A stretch of DNA of 64,000 nucleotides from Siphonodentalium dalli (taxonomy: Eukaryota; Mollusca; Scaphopoda; Gadilida; Siphonodentaliidae): assembly GCA_032622095.1 (NCBI GenBank), contig CP136066.1, positions 172,609,164-172,673,163 of the forward strand. The letters are read 5' to 3'. The notes under the pieces were generated by a model. It searched no databases and had not been told where the DNA came from. It was given only the letters and a program-made list of their open reading frames with translations. This document shows positions 48,501 through 63,500 of the stretch, piece by piece; positions within the stretch are counted from its first letter, which is position 1; every line of letters starts with the position of its first letter. The translations under genes and the position numbers were made by a program.

Positions 48501-51500
48501 TATATTTGCATTCCGAAATATATTACAATTATAAAAAAAACTGCCTTCGTGTTTGAGGGTGAAATACGCCTGGTTACTTGACACAGCACATCATACACAC
48601 GACTACCTTCATTGTATGATAAGTCGCCCCAGGAAATCGCCCGTGAATGTCAACAAACAGAGGAATGCAATCCCGATGTCCCGGGGGTTTACGGGAGGCA
48701 ATAACCTAGTTCTGGCTTCAGTTAATCAATGATTCGAGTACGATCGATTCAGATGTGCGAGAGAAGACATTTCAAGACAATAGAATCATTAATAATCAAG
48801 ACCTTACAAACCGTTGACGACTTAGCGTAGATATGTCACCACTCCATAATTATTGCCTCGGAGTATAAATGATGGGTGTGTGGTGTAATTGTACTGCACG
48901 CTATCGAGCAAGGCTGATAGGGCATGGGTCATCACGTGGTATGTCCCTTTATTCCCGTGCCCGCGCCCAATTTCCGATGGTTTGACATCGGACAGATATA
49001 CATGTATAGGCCTGGTGGTAATTATATAGCGATTTAACCCTTTCTATACTAAACACTCATTGGTGAATAGTTATCCCTCAGGAAATGTTCAGATAATAAG
49101 TTCAACAATGGTCGTTTGTTGAACTTATTATCTCAGCATGAATCTTTCCACACTTATATTACATTATCGCTGCATGTTTGTCGCGTCTACTTATAACCTG
49201 TACATCCCTCCAAATCAATAACAGACAATAGCAGTGTTCACTTTTTAACTTGGTGGGAGAATCCATTTAGTATGGAAAGGGTTAACTAGCTTGTCGGCAA
49301 CTCCCATTCTCATCTCGCATGTGCTATGACACATTTGCAATCATTCGATACAGAATCATGTTTGGTGTTAATAATGGACATGTTTGAGAAAAACAATGCT
49401 GTTTACGCCAAATGTCTACACAATGTTGAAATAATCCGTGTATTTCTATAAATATATGACATACCTTCTACATTCGCACAATTAGCGCCCGTAAGAATCA
49501 GTACAAATCACCATACTGTTTACACACGAACGTTTCCAAGGTTTATCAAGCAATAACTGCAGCATATACTGCATAAAACGCGATGAACCACATACGTCAC
49601 TTCAAGCTGATAATGTGCACGCGCTCGTTGTATGTTGTTATTGGGAGACTGTGTTGGAATTTGAACAATATGTTACATGTACTTACAATTATTTGGTAGT
49701 TTTTAAAAGTTGTTCACGTTATTAGTGTTCTACTAAAGTGTATTGATATACGATTACATTGAATGACAGGAAGATCGATTAGGGTGATTGGTTTTGACCA
49801 GCAGAGTAATTAAACACAGTTCGTGTGATTCACACACTGCTGTGTTTAATTACTCTGTCGGTCAAAATCCATTTGCCCCTATCGATCGTCATTTTTATAT
49901 AGATACATATTGCTATGCATTCTATTGGTCATCAGTGGGTAATAGAAGTGTTAGAGGTGGTAAAAAAATCGCTCAATTCAATGATAAATATTTCCCAAAT
50001 TTCAACCATAACCTGGAATACTAACTAAATGAGTTCATTGTCCCGTCTCCACTGATACGCAACTAATATTTATGAGTCACTTCAAATACCATTGCGGTTG
50101 GATCTTGATTTAGTTTAGTGATCTCATTGACTGATTCAATCCCTGTGGCGTCATATGAGATATACTATATACCGGTCATTCCATCACGGCGATGCTATCG
50201 GCTTCCAGACAGTGCTGCGGGGAACGAGAAAAACAAACAGTTGGTTTTGTTGAATTGAGTAATTTCTCGCCGTGTCCACTTCCTGGCTGAGTCTTGTTTG
50301 ACGTCATGTCTCATGTTGCCATGGCCACCGTCGATAGAACTGATATAACCAACGTCGGAAGTATACACATCAAACCGTGACACCGGGAATCCACCCTCGC
50401 ATGACTCTCCGGTAATCCGCTACCGAACAAGACACATTAACCCTTTACCCAACAAAACGGCCAAAACCGGCCAAATAAAGCTTCAACAGCCTAAAATATC
50501 TTCGGTCTGTCTCAATAGAACCATACAAATATGGATATCATTGGAACCGGCTCCTTGACCACATTGTGATAGTTACAGTTATGTCCTGTGCCAATGCATT
50601 CTCTTATATATGCGAGTCGACCATAGGTCGCCTCGCATATATAAGAGAATGCATTGGCCTAAAAAAAATCTTTTTTTTACCATTTTTTCTTACATTCTTT
50701 AACAATTTTATAATTTTTAATGTGTTAAGCCAATGCATTCTCTTATATATGCGAGGCGACCTATGGTCGACTCGCATATATAAGAGAATGCATTGGCACA
50801 GGGCCCTTCTGTTGGGTAAAGGGTTAAAGACACAGTCTTCCGACAATCTGCTTAAACGGACATGGCATCCAAATTGTACGTAATTTGGAAGGTGATATAA
50901 GGGTACGAATGTGATATAAGGGTACGAAGGTGATATAAGGGTACGAAGGTGATATAAGGGTACGAAGGTGATATAAGGGTACGAAGGTGATATAACGGTA
51001 CGTAGGTGATATAAGGGTACGAAGGTGATATAAGGGTACGTAGGTGATATAAGGGTACGAATGTGATATAAGGGTACGTAGGTGATATAAGGGTACGAAG
51101 GTGATATAAGGGTACGAAGGTGATATAAGGGTACGAAGGTGATATAAGGGTACGAAGGTGATATAAGGGTACGAAGGTGACATAAGGGTACGAATGTGAT
51201 ATAAGGGTTCGTTGTCAAGTTTGCACGGCATTTTTTGCAGGTATTTTCTCATAGAAAACCCAATGGTGAGAAGTAAGATTTCGATAGTCGCACATTTAAC
51301 GGTGCTACTAACACATTGCCTTAAAGTGATGTGAAACACTCCGGTTGGGCTATCAAATAGAAATGGAGAATAATCTTGCTCAACGTAGTTATTTTTATGA
51401 ATATTAATCCAAAATTACAACACTCACCATCAGTCTTATATATATTTATTAAATGCGGAGTATCGATGGCGAAATCATTTGCATTAGTTTATCGACGATT

Positions 51501-54500
51501 GTTGCGTCCCGAATCGACATGTAAATATTTACAATTGAGCGTAGTTCAGACGGTGTTTTCTATGGAGTTGTATGCTCGATTTATTTGAGATTTTTGGCAA
51601 TGTTATTAGAATGCAACATTCTCCCCAGTTGGCATAGCGCCTGAGTACTAATTTATCTGTATTTTATCAGTACATAATATGTATTTAAATGACCTGTATA
51701 TGCTTTATTTTTGCGAGATAATTGCATGCTATTTACAGGCAAATGCCGATATCGTCGCTACTAGTGCAACTGCATGGTGTTTACTTCTCATGTTAGTTGT
51801 GGTACATAAGCATTTTATAAGTAATATTTCATTCGGTTTATGGCATATTGTAACTTTTTATTACCAAAATGCCTACGAAAGATTGCCTGACAAATATGCG
51901 AGTGTATGAACGTACCTTAAGATAGGTTTACACATACACGAAATATTGATATACTGGCTTCATATGCTCTGAACGATCGGCGGTTATAGACGAGGGCATT
52001 GCACGATCGATTGTTATAGACGAGGGCATTGAACGATCGGTGGTTATAGACGGGTTATAGACGAGGGCATTGAACGATCGGTGGTTATAGACGGGTTATA
52101 GACGAGGGCATTGCACGATCGGTGGTTATAGACGGGTTATAGACGAGGGCATTGAACGATCGGTGGTTATAGACGAGGGCATTGAACGATCGGTGGTTAT
52201 AGACGGGTTATAGACGAGGGCATTGAACGAGCGGTGGTTATAGACGAGGGCATTGAACGATCGGTGGTTATAGACGAGTTATAGACGAGGGCATTGAACG
52301 ATCGGTGGTTATAGACGGGTTATAGACGAGTGCATTGAACGATCGGTGGCTATAGACGAGGGCATTGAACGATCGGTGGTTATAGACGGGGTATAGACGA
52401 GGGCATTGAACGATCGGTTGTTATAGACGGGTATAGACGAGGGCATTGAACGATCGGTGGTTATAGACGGGTTATAGACGAGGGCATTGAACGATCGGTG
52501 GTTATAGACGGGTTATAGACGAGGGAATTGAACGATCGGTGGTTATAGACGAGGGCATTGAACGAGCGGTGGTTATAGACGGGTTATAGCCGAGGGCATT
52601 GAACGATCGGTGGTTATAGACGGGTTGTAGACGAGGGCATTGAACGATCGGTGGTTATAGACGGGTTATAGACGAGGGCATTGAACGATCGGTGGTTATA
52701 GACGGGTTATAGACGAGTGCATTGAACGATCGGTGGTTATAGACGAGGGCATTGAACGATCGGTGGTTATAGACGGGGTATAGACGAGGGCATTGAACGA
52801 TCGGTGGTTATAGACGGGTATAGACGAGGGCATTGAACGATCGGTGGTTATAGACGGATATAGACGAGGGCATTGCACGATCGGTGGTTATAGACGGGTT
52901 ATAGACGAGGGCATTGAACGATCGGTGGTTATAGACGAGGGCATTGAACGATCGGTGGTTATAGACGGGTTATAGCCGAGGGCATTGAACGATCGGTGGT
53001 TATAGACGGGTTGTAGACGAGGGCATTGAACGATCGGTGGTTATAGACGGGTTATAGACGAGGGCATTGAACGATCGGTGGTTATAGACGGGATATAGAC
53101 GAGGGCATTGGACGATCGGTGGTTATAGACGAGGGCATTGAACGATCGGTGGTTATAGACGGGTTATAGACGAGGGCATTGCACGAGCGGTGGTTATAGA
53201 CGAGGGCATTGAACGATCGGTGGTTATAGACGAGGGCATTGAACGGTCGGTGGTTATAGACGGGGGAATTGGACGATCGGTGGTTATAGACGAGGGCATT
53301 GGACGATCGGTGGTTATAGACGAGGGCATTGGACGATCGGTAGTTATATTTGCCACTGTCACAGCCACTTTCTAGCTGTTTTCAATATTTCACACAGAAG
53401 TGACGTAAACGCTCTTTATTTCTACCATATCAGGAATAGACTAGTAATAAAATAGGAAAGCTCTTTTCTGTTCCATGCCGTGCAAATGGCTGGACCCAAT
53501 CATCGTGTTCAAAGTGGTATTTTGTTATGACTTCGATGCGTATTTTTGGGACATATAATGGTAGTAGGTAGTTCAAGTCTTTATCAACATATTTCGATAC
53601 CGGGAAAATTTCATAAGCGAATGATATTAAGTGTATTTTGGAGCTAAAAGCGTCAAAATGCTATTACGTTATCAATTTACTATAACAAAACACCCAAAGC
53701 AGTTTTAAACTTTGTTCAGCAAATTAAATGTCCATAAAATATCCATATATTAAGCTTTAAAAAATTGAACCAGCCTTTTAATAGTATCAACAATGATTAG
53801 TTTCTCTCTTTTTTAAGGACTAAATAGCCATTTGAAATGAGTACATTGTATGTATTTAACTATTTCAAATAGTGTTTATTCACTTTTGAAATTCGATCTA
53901 CAATGGATGTGCCTTCGGTATTTATTCGAAAAGGATCAATTTCCTCAAGTTTCATTTTCTTCCCACAAAAATGGACGTCGTATATATGTGAGTGATTTTG
54001 AATGTTCTCCTCATTGAAATTTAAGATTAAAAGCTATACCAAAAAGTTAATTTGACAAAACTATTTACACAATTCCCTCTTCTGAACCGACAGTACTCGT
54101 GAACTCAACGGGGAACGTCAAACTGACGGTCGGGTGGGTAGGACAGAATGTCATCGTTCACCAAACCGACAGCTGCAATCCCCAAATACTGTTTGGTGTC
54201 TTTTAGAGTTAATCCTTTCTCATCAATTATCTGGTCAAACTTTGAAAGTTCAAATATCTGAGACTCGAATCGTTTGAGTGATTTTGGCGGTTTTTGTTTT
54301 GAAGCAACAGGATCAACATGAATATGATGTGTTGTAGTAGCTGGTTCACTTTTTGGAACAACTGTCGTAACTTCGGTAGATGTTTACATGGCCTGTGACA
54401 CAGGTTCAGGAACCGGAGTAATATCGGTCTGGTCAATTAGTATTATTACCGATATGCCAAAGATGTTGGTCTGTTTGATGTATATCTGCAGTGCTGGCGT

Positions 54501-57500
54501 CAGCACACTTTTTATAGACACGACAGCAAAGTATTTGATTGAATGCATAGATGGTCGACCACCAACAATTTTCTTTGGATCGTTAATAGGATAGATGTCG
54601 CTCAGCCTACCATTTGAATTCATAGTCCCATATGGGACACGAACGATCCATTGTAGCATTTGAACCTTAACAGTTAGAACATTTTGTTGGTTTTGTACAA
54701 TCCTTATTACCATGCATGTCCAGAATCAAAACAGCGTATATATGTTTTCTTTGCTTTTACAATGGTCATGACCATTAATACATGACAGTTAAAACATCGT
54801 AATGTTTTGGAAATAAGCGTTTTAGAGCACTTCGGTGGATTTTACGCTATGCAAAACTGTTATTTATTATAAGTACTTTCATGTACGCAACCTTTAATGC
54901 TGGTGGATGTTCGCACCGATTGAAGGTCAGAAGATAACTATTCAAAGGAACTGTTTGTCTATCAACTGTCTTTGAAATATACGGATGTATGTAACTCTAT
55001 ATGGGGCAATTCTGCCAATATCTCCGACTCAGAGGAATCAGCTATATCGCGAATTCTCAACACATATCTGCTACAGTTCAATGTCTTGTGTGGATAATCA
55101 ACACTGGCGTTTGAGCAATATATACTAATTGCATAAGAACGTCAGATTGATTGTTTCTTGAACATTCAATCCGAAGCAGCCACTTAGTAGCCCAATCCTG
55201 ATTGGTTTGACAGTTTTTAATTGTCCGGCTATGCTTTGTAGCGTTTTATCAATGACAAACACAGAAGCTCTCTTGATATTTTGATGAAAGGTAAGAAGCA
55301 TGTACCAAGGAAAGACTTCCGTATCCGTTGGCGATTTATCATTCTTACGTTTTTGTTTGTTTTGGGTTGACATATTAAAAGGAAATAATCGACAATTAGC
55401 CCAGCGGCCGCCTAGGACTACCCTTCGGTTTATGGTCGGACAAAAGACTGGTACATATCTAAAGCGGTGACCGGTTTAGCCACTGCATATAACAGCCTCC
55501 GCTACCTCCCCACAGTGAGACAGGCGTGAACATTACAAGATTGAAACATTTAACAGTCATGAAGACGAAACGCAGAGACATGACACTAAAGAAACAACAT
55601 ACATGGAAAACAGGACACACAACTAGGCACCAGGAACAATATACAACAGATGACATAAATTTAATCTGAAACACTGTAGACATGTGTGACTAGCTGATTG
55701 ATTGGACCGGGTCAACACAATCGCCCCAGAGATGTGTGACCAAAGAGGACCATGAACTAACCAGTATCTGCAGGTCGATTGCTCGCGTGATACGACCTCC
55801 CGATTACCTCCAGGATTCCTACACCTCACGGCATGTATCCCACGGCAAACAGGGTGCCATATTAGGGATTCTTACCAATCGCAGTGGGGCAGAAGGCCTA
55901 TTCTACACCGGGGCCACAATTCCAGAACTCTATTATTAGGTTAATTAGATTATAATTAAGATATTCGATTTCTGATAGCTTATTCAGTGTTGACTATGAG
56001 ATAAACATGGGTGGTTGAACAACTTTGTCAACATGAAAAGACACATTTAAAATGGAACTTTAATTTTTTCTTGAACGTGTATTTATTTCCTCTTTGGTTG
56101 TGATACGAAAATCAATATTTATTAATTTAACCCCAGCCGTTTCGAGATCGTTTTTTCCTTGCTCAAATGTGATTATGTGATCAAATGGATCTCAATTTCT
56201 TCGCTCGAATCGAATTTAGTACACTCGCTTATTAAATTCCGTATAGAATTGCGACTCATTATGGATTCTCTATATAGATATAAAGTATACCAATATGGAA
56301 CCAGAAAATCACATATCTGAATATGAATATCTGTATATTTAACGACAATTTAAGAAATCAAGTAATGTAATTGTGCTTTAAAATATGGATTTGACATTTT
56401 GAAAAGATAAGAAAAGTTGAAGAACAAATTGTGAATACGACAACAAAATATTTAATCAAAGCATGGGACAACCCGACTCCGAAAATCGGGACAACCGGGC
56501 CTAGAATACGCCGGGTCGGGTTTCTTGTTCTGGTTGGTGTTTGTCTGAGTGCTGCCGCCAGCTGGCTCATTCGTTTGGAACACCTGTTGCAACTTCGGTA
56601 GATGTTTCCATGGCTTGTGACACAGGGTCAGGAATCGGAGTGATATCGAACTGGTCAAATTGTGTTATTTGCGATATACCAATGATGTTGGTCTGATTGG
56701 TGTATGGATGAGTGTTGCCGTAGAAACGACAACAGAGTATGTGATTGATTGAGTAGATGGTCAAGCACCAACTATTTTCTTTGGATCGAAATAGGATAGA
56801 TGTAGCTCAACATTACATCTTTGAATTTGAATTCATAGTCCCATATGTGACGAGAACCGTCCATTATAGCATTTGAACCTTAACAGTAAGAACATTGTGT
56901 TGGTTTTGTGCAATCCTTATTGCCATGTCCAGAATCAAAACAGCTTGCGCATATGCTTTCTTTGCTTTTACAATGATCATGACCACATACCTGACAGTTA
57001 AAACATCGCAATGGGTTTGGAACATAAGAGTTTTAGAGCACCTCAGTTGATTTTAAGCTATGAAAAACTGTTATTTATTATATTACATTCATGTACCTAA
57101 CCTTCAATGCTGGTGAATGTTCGCACCGATTGAAGGTCAGAAGATAAGTATTCAAAGTTTGTCCATCAACCGATGCGTGACAAGCTGATTGGTTGGACCT
57201 GGTCAACTTAATCGCTTAGATTAACTTAGATGTATGACCATGAACTAACCCGTATCTGCACGTCGAATGCTCACGTGATACGACCGCCATATTACCTCCA
57301 GAACTCCTACACCTCACGATAATAAAACCGGATGGTTTTACTTCCCGATCGAACCTATATAAGGGCATGAAATACATTAATCTTTCTCAATAAAACACTC
57401 GCCGCAAAATGTATATTGTGAACACATTGTAGTGATATATATACGGTATAGTTGTCGCTCGACGCCCATCCATTTACATCGATTCCCACAATCAGATATT

Positions 57501-60500
57501 GACGACACAACTAACAGACATAAAGCGAGACCGGAATCCAATATGAGCAGAGAGGCAATAACAGTAACTCGATATAGGGCGCGCTTTCTGACACGAAGTC
57601 GTCTGAACTGCGACCAATATTCGATTACTGGTCTCCGAATCAAATCAATGAGCTATAGACGGGCTTCCATAACCAGCCATTAAAGGTCAACACATAGTGT
57701 TTGTACACGTATATGACTATACGCTTCGTGACGTGAACTATACCCACCCCACTGCATGGGCACTATATATACCCACGTAATCAACTCCAATACAAGCTCT
57801 ATTTATTATTGTTCACCGAACAATTTGAACTTATAGCATGCATACTACATAAATGTATACCACCATGTTGGAACCAACACAAATTGCTGGACTACCCAAA
57901 GCCCCCCCCCCCCCCCAAGAGTAGTCAAATCAATTACACAATTCGTTTTACCGAGAACACATATGGTTATCCACTTAACAGAACCATAATTGTCGCAAGA
58001 ATTCTTAAACTCTACTATCGCTTATATTATGCAGACGGCGACGCCCAATCTCTACCAGAGCGCACCAGTCATACTTACTTTCTCCTTTTTGTTTACTCTG
58101 TTACCGACTATGGGTACCAGTCTGTGTTTCTATATTTAGCATGGGGTTTTCCAGCAAAAATGGCGATACCTGATCGCTCCAAAATCAAATTTTCTGTGTG
58201 CTTTGAGAACAATTCCCGCACTAAAACGTAATGACAGAATGGAAAATCAGAGCGGTAGTTTTGTTGACGATTTCCGCAAGCTACTTATCAAAATTGCAGC
58301 AAATTAGAACTTTTGTGTTTGACTTGCCGTTCGAGTTGTAACAATGTCGTACACGTGCGTTTATTCTTTTGTTATGATAAAATAATTGGAGAACCGAATC
58401 ACACCGTTTCGAAATATAGTTCTTCGGTTTTAGTGGGACTTTTCAAACATGAGGTCCAAAATTTATATAAATTTTGTTTGATATTTTGTGTGCTTAACAA
58501 GGGCAGCATGTTGCTCAGTTCGCTCAGTATATATTTTAATATCGCGGAAGTCCACCAAATGTGGGTGAAATGTCGCCAGTGGCAACGGTCTTACCGAATC
58601 ATCAAGGGAGGTAAACCCTGCATGGAGTTTGAGCGATGACATGGACTTCTGCGTCGATGCTCAATTAGGATTAAGCGTCAATCGCAAGAATAGGATTTGT
58701 TCAAATTAAGCGACACAATCAGAGCGTTTACTCGAGTGTTTTCGGCTTTTCAAAAACACTGGGTGTGGAATTCATCAACATTGCCAAGGTCATTCAAGGT
58801 AAAAAGAATGGCTACTTCAACCCCAATATATATAGCGGAAATTGTAATCGGAGTGCAAAAGCATGACGTATTATATACATGTAACAAAACTCTGCTTCAT
58901 ACACCATACACAAAGAGAACGTATTGATACGAGTGAATGGTATAATTAAATTGGCATTTTAGTTTTATATTAGAAGCATTAAAAAGAGTATAGCAGACCA
59001 ATGAGTCACAGGTCCTTGTGGGAAAACTACCATATAATGTGATGACCTGCTGCCAAGTTGCCATTTTAAAACGCAAAATAAGCGAAAGCATCCCCCAACG
59101 TAGGACGGCGGAATTTCCACGAGAATATCTTGACGTCATTGACGCAGAAATCGAAACGCTCGCATAGCCGTCTGCATGGGTTTTTAAACTGAAATGTTTA
59201 GTATTAAAGTTTTATTTCGAATGCACGAAAACCCGAAACTGTACCGCAAGGTGAATTCAACTGAATTTTGCCATTTCGCAAGTTGACGTCGTTCCTGTGA
59301 ATAAAAAGTGTTTACAGTAAAGTTTTAATTTCATTTGGACACGCTTCAGTAAATGTGTGGATATTTTCTCGACACGGTGGGGGTCTCTGTTCATTGCGTT
59401 TTGCCACTTGTATATATAAAGTATTGTGCTCTCGATTTATGTGTTTGTTGCCGAATTATGTAATCAGAGTTAACACCCCCTTGTACATACCTGGTATCAC
59501 CAAACCGGAAGGTATCACCAAAACGGACGGAATGGGAAAGGCATTTTCACGTATATAATATGGGAATATGTCTGTTTCTTGTCGTAAAACAGGCAACACA
59601 TGGGTGCGCCCACTGAAGCAGGAGTATTTACCTACCCGATCGTGCTCAATCGGTTCTCCCAGATCGGACCACCTATAATAATTTAGCGAATTATTTCAAC
59701 AGTGTTTTTCTTCTCTCAAATTTTTGAGAACATGTATTCACTAGTATAACCCCACGCTGTCGAAACATTGCCGAGATATAGCTGAATCTGTCAATGAAGC
59801 ATAGGGTTGAACATTATTTAAAATGCCGTGTAATTCTCAATATGCGCTCTACAGTTTTGTATATATGGTGGGACTAATGTCGGCACATAGAGATGTCAAA
59901 GTCGCCAACCAAGATGTCACTAACAGCGGATCGTCTGTGCAGTAAATATGCGTAGCACTTAAAGAACTCTGAGTTTTCGAGTGTATCTGGGACTGATCAG
60001 TTTGAAGACGCGAGAAAACTAAACGGACAATCTATAAGTTTTTTGGCATATTCTCAATATACACTTCATATTGCTTCCTTTTCTACATTTCTTTGAAATT
60101 CACGAATCCTCATAAATGAGTGTCAAATATGTACAAAATTTTACCACATTCAGGGCAAATAAGAACAAAAACAGGCTTTTATTTTATCTAATTCGTGGTC
60201 ATGTGACATATTTTCAGGTAGCAACTTGTTGATTCTTCAAAACAGGCCAAAATTTATTTGTTATGAAAGAATGAAGCCCTAACCAGCTTGCTGGATCTTA
60301 AATACATGGACAAGCTAGTATTAGGTGGTAATAATAGAATAACAATACCCTACCAGTTTGAATGTTAGAAGGAACTAAATCAGTAGAATTACGTCTCGTT
60401 GATTTGTACACGGTATCTTGAATACGAAGTAAAACATTATGGCACGTGATTAAAATAAATTTACAATTCAAGAAATATAATACCCATGGCATGTAAAAAT

Positions 60501-63500
60501 GTGGGTGTTTCCTTGTCTGAAATACGTTCGTGTCCAAACAATGGCGGAAGATTGTGGCTGGGTAATATTAGGCTTTCGTCGGCCTTTCAATTTTTTTTTG
60601 CAAAACGTGGAGTAGTGTGGAAAAGTTGAAAAAGTGGGGTAGTGTGGAAAAGTTGAAAAAGTGGGGTAGTGTGGAAAAGTTGAAAAAGTGGGGTAGTGTG
60701 GAAAAGTTGGAAAAGGGGGGTAGTGTGGAAAAGTTGAGAAAGCGGGGTAATGTGGAAAAGTTGAAAAAGGCGTGGCTCGAAAAGTTGAATCTATGGCAAA
60801 ACATGTCGGAAGGGTTGGTCTTCAGACCTTATGAGTCTTGCACTTCGGAACTCACGAATATAGCGTGGGCGTGGCCAAACGATGAAGACATATTATGCAC
60901 TTGTTCGGTGCGAGAAACTGATATGTTCGGTGCGAGAAACTGATATGTTAGTACTCAGACGCTATGCCAACTTTGGGAATGTAGCATTCTACGAGCATCA
61001 CCGAAAATCTCAAAGAAATCGACCATAACACTCCATAGATATCATCGTCTGAACTACGCTTAATTGTGAATATTTACATCTCGATTCGGGACGCGACAAT
61101 CGGCGATAAACTAACGCAAATTATTTCGCCATCGAGAGTCATTGCATTTAATTAATATATAAATATGACGGGGTGTGTGTACTGTACATTTGTATTAATA
61201 TTCGTAAAAATAACTACTTTGAGCAAGAATATTCTCCATTTCTATTCGATCACCAACCGGAGTGTTTCACATCACTGCATGGTGGCTTTGGAAAACATTT
61301 AGTTCCTTCTAACCTGAAGATATGCTCTTGAGGATGAGACTATCAGTGTTGGAATAGGCCACACATACGCGATCTAAATACTGTTCGGTTGCAATTGAGG
61401 CGAGCTAGGTGACGACAGAAAACGTATAAAGATTGTAAGATTTTGTGGAAGAATGATCTGCTGAAAGTTGACGAACGAGATCGAATATCGGTTCGTTACC
61501 ACTTGAGGGCGAACAACATTGTTAACGGGAAATGACGTAGACCATGTGTTTTGGAGGGACAAACGGAATTGGCAGCCGATGCTAATGAATAGGTTGGTCC
61601 TCTGCTGGTTAGCATCAATTTTCGGATCAGTAAATATGTCACGTAACGGACCGACGGCAGAGAGACCCAACACTCTTTATTCCAATACAATTGATTTACG
61701 GTTTACTCTGCCGTGTGAACTGTGATTACGGGAATCGATGAGGGCCAGACTTTATACATCAATCTATGTGCCATGCTCGCAGGATGTGGCGATAGGAGAG
61801 GGATATCCCAACAACTTTAATGCAATTTGTTTTGGAATTATCATGTCTGGCATTTGATTAAGTGAGCCTAAGTTTTTTATTGATTAACGATTTGTAATCC
61901 GAATAACGCTCGCAAATTACTATTTCTTTGGCTTCCGGGGTCAAAAATATTTGATTCGAGTCGAGGAACCCACCACCCATTAAAGCTTAGAATGATCAGA
62001 TATCGATGTTTGAAATATATTTTTTTTCACCACCGATACTTTTAAGTAAAAGGTCGTCGAGAAGACAGTCTCGGGCCAAATTGCGGATGAAGACTGATCA
62101 CTCTAAAATCAAGTGGCTTTTTTGTGTCAGATATTTGACAAACCGGAAAAATTTCGTTGAACAAAATGTTGATAAGTAATAGGTTTTGGGCAGTTTTATA
62201 CTATAGTTGACTGTGGTTAGCATTATTTTTGGGCAATTAATCGATTCTGATAACTGGAGCGCCATTGGAATCTGATGATATGGGGACCATCATTACCTTT
62301 AAAATTACATATAGACATTATTATAAACAATACTAATAAATATTGCGCTCTCTCCGTCCTATGTCCATTCAAATAAACTTACATAAACCACGCACATCTT
62401 TATCCACTCATCGTCTCTTTCACTCCCAATAAAGTTATAGTATATGTCTACTTTTTTAGACCATGACCCGACTTGAAATCGTGTGGCAATAGTAAATTTT
62501 AATTATAATATAGACTTTCATTTAATATCGACTTTCAGCGGACCATACACGACAACAAATCTAGATAGTGATGTTCTGATAGAAATACAAGTCGGGGGGG
62601 GGGGTATTCTAACCCGATATCCTGATATTAGTTTGTCATAGAATATTAGGAACTGGAGTTTTCTTCAGAGTTTCTCAAATTAACCCATCATATACTAAAG
62701 AGTCATAACGAGTAGTTCCCTTGGGAAGTATTCAGATAAAAAGTTCAACAGGTCGTTTGTTGAACTTATTATCTAAACATTTCCCACCAATGAATATGAT
62801 TTCTTGAATTTTCTTCTGAACTTGTAATATTATTTCGTGTGGCTGTCGTCTGCTCGTGTATCCTTAGCATCCGTCCAAATGAATGATAGAACAATGAAAT
62901 ATACACTCTAAAACTGATGTGAGAATCCATAACTTATGTATAATAACCACACGACATATGAACAGAAAATAATGGTGTTGTGTAACACAACGCGCTAATT
63001 TATGGACGCCATTACTGTTAAATTAATCCGTGATGTCACCATTCATGGGGAGATAAGTCATGACGTTTTTTGTCTTTTGGGCAAACTTTGCAAACTCCAT
63101 GCAGCGCCCTGTCCGTTATCACTGCGATAGCTCACTGCTGGCATGATGGTTTTTTGCGGATACATCTATTTTTACGTATCGTCGGAACTATATTTAGTCA
63201 ACTATTATCTTATTTTGTTCACCACAACTTTGCAATAATGGTAATTCTTTCGGTATTGATAAAGACAATATGAGCTGAGCCAGACATATAGACAATTTTA
63301 ATCCTAAAACATAAGAACAAAGATCATGTCAGAAATCCTTACCAAATGTCCTTGTGGCAGTGGTATTTCAGCGGAGCCATTGGAGATAACTCTGCCTGGA
63401 GTATGCAAACTTTGGGGGGTTGCCGTAACGCCGATTTTGAGGCTTTCCGGTCGTCAAGAGACTTCGCGTTTCCACTGGTTGGTACTAGGGCCGACCATGG

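Noticed and set aside
50604-51339. Long minus-strand open frames (up to about 200 codons) with repeated SPSYPYITFVPLYHL
   Set aside because: They are translations of the 18-bp minisatellite joined to a MITE; 18 is divisible by three, so frames stay open without selection.
51970-53345. CRISPR-like regular repeats
   Set aside because: The sequence between repeats is also repeated, there are no unique spacers, and this is animal intronic DNA.
54085-54190. Possible plus-strand LAMP or host exon (VLVNSTGNVKLTVGWVGQNV)
   Set aside because: There is an AG before it, but the minus strand continues the LINE ORF1 C-terminus through this stretch and no phase-compatible donor follows.
57355-57405. LTR-like promoter and AATAAA signal
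   Set aside because: Only one copy was seen. There are no paired LTR ends, primer-binding site or gag/pol nearby.
57809-58639. Two plus-strand frames of 140 and 108 codons
   Set aside because: No recognisable motif. The first runs through a poly-C tract, and both lie deep in the last LAMP intron without splice signals I could support.
60617-60943. Open frame with repeated VEKLKKWGS that could look like a coiled coil
   Set aside because: It is the 27-bp minisatellite read in frame. The tail after the repeat has no recognised motif and both strands are open.
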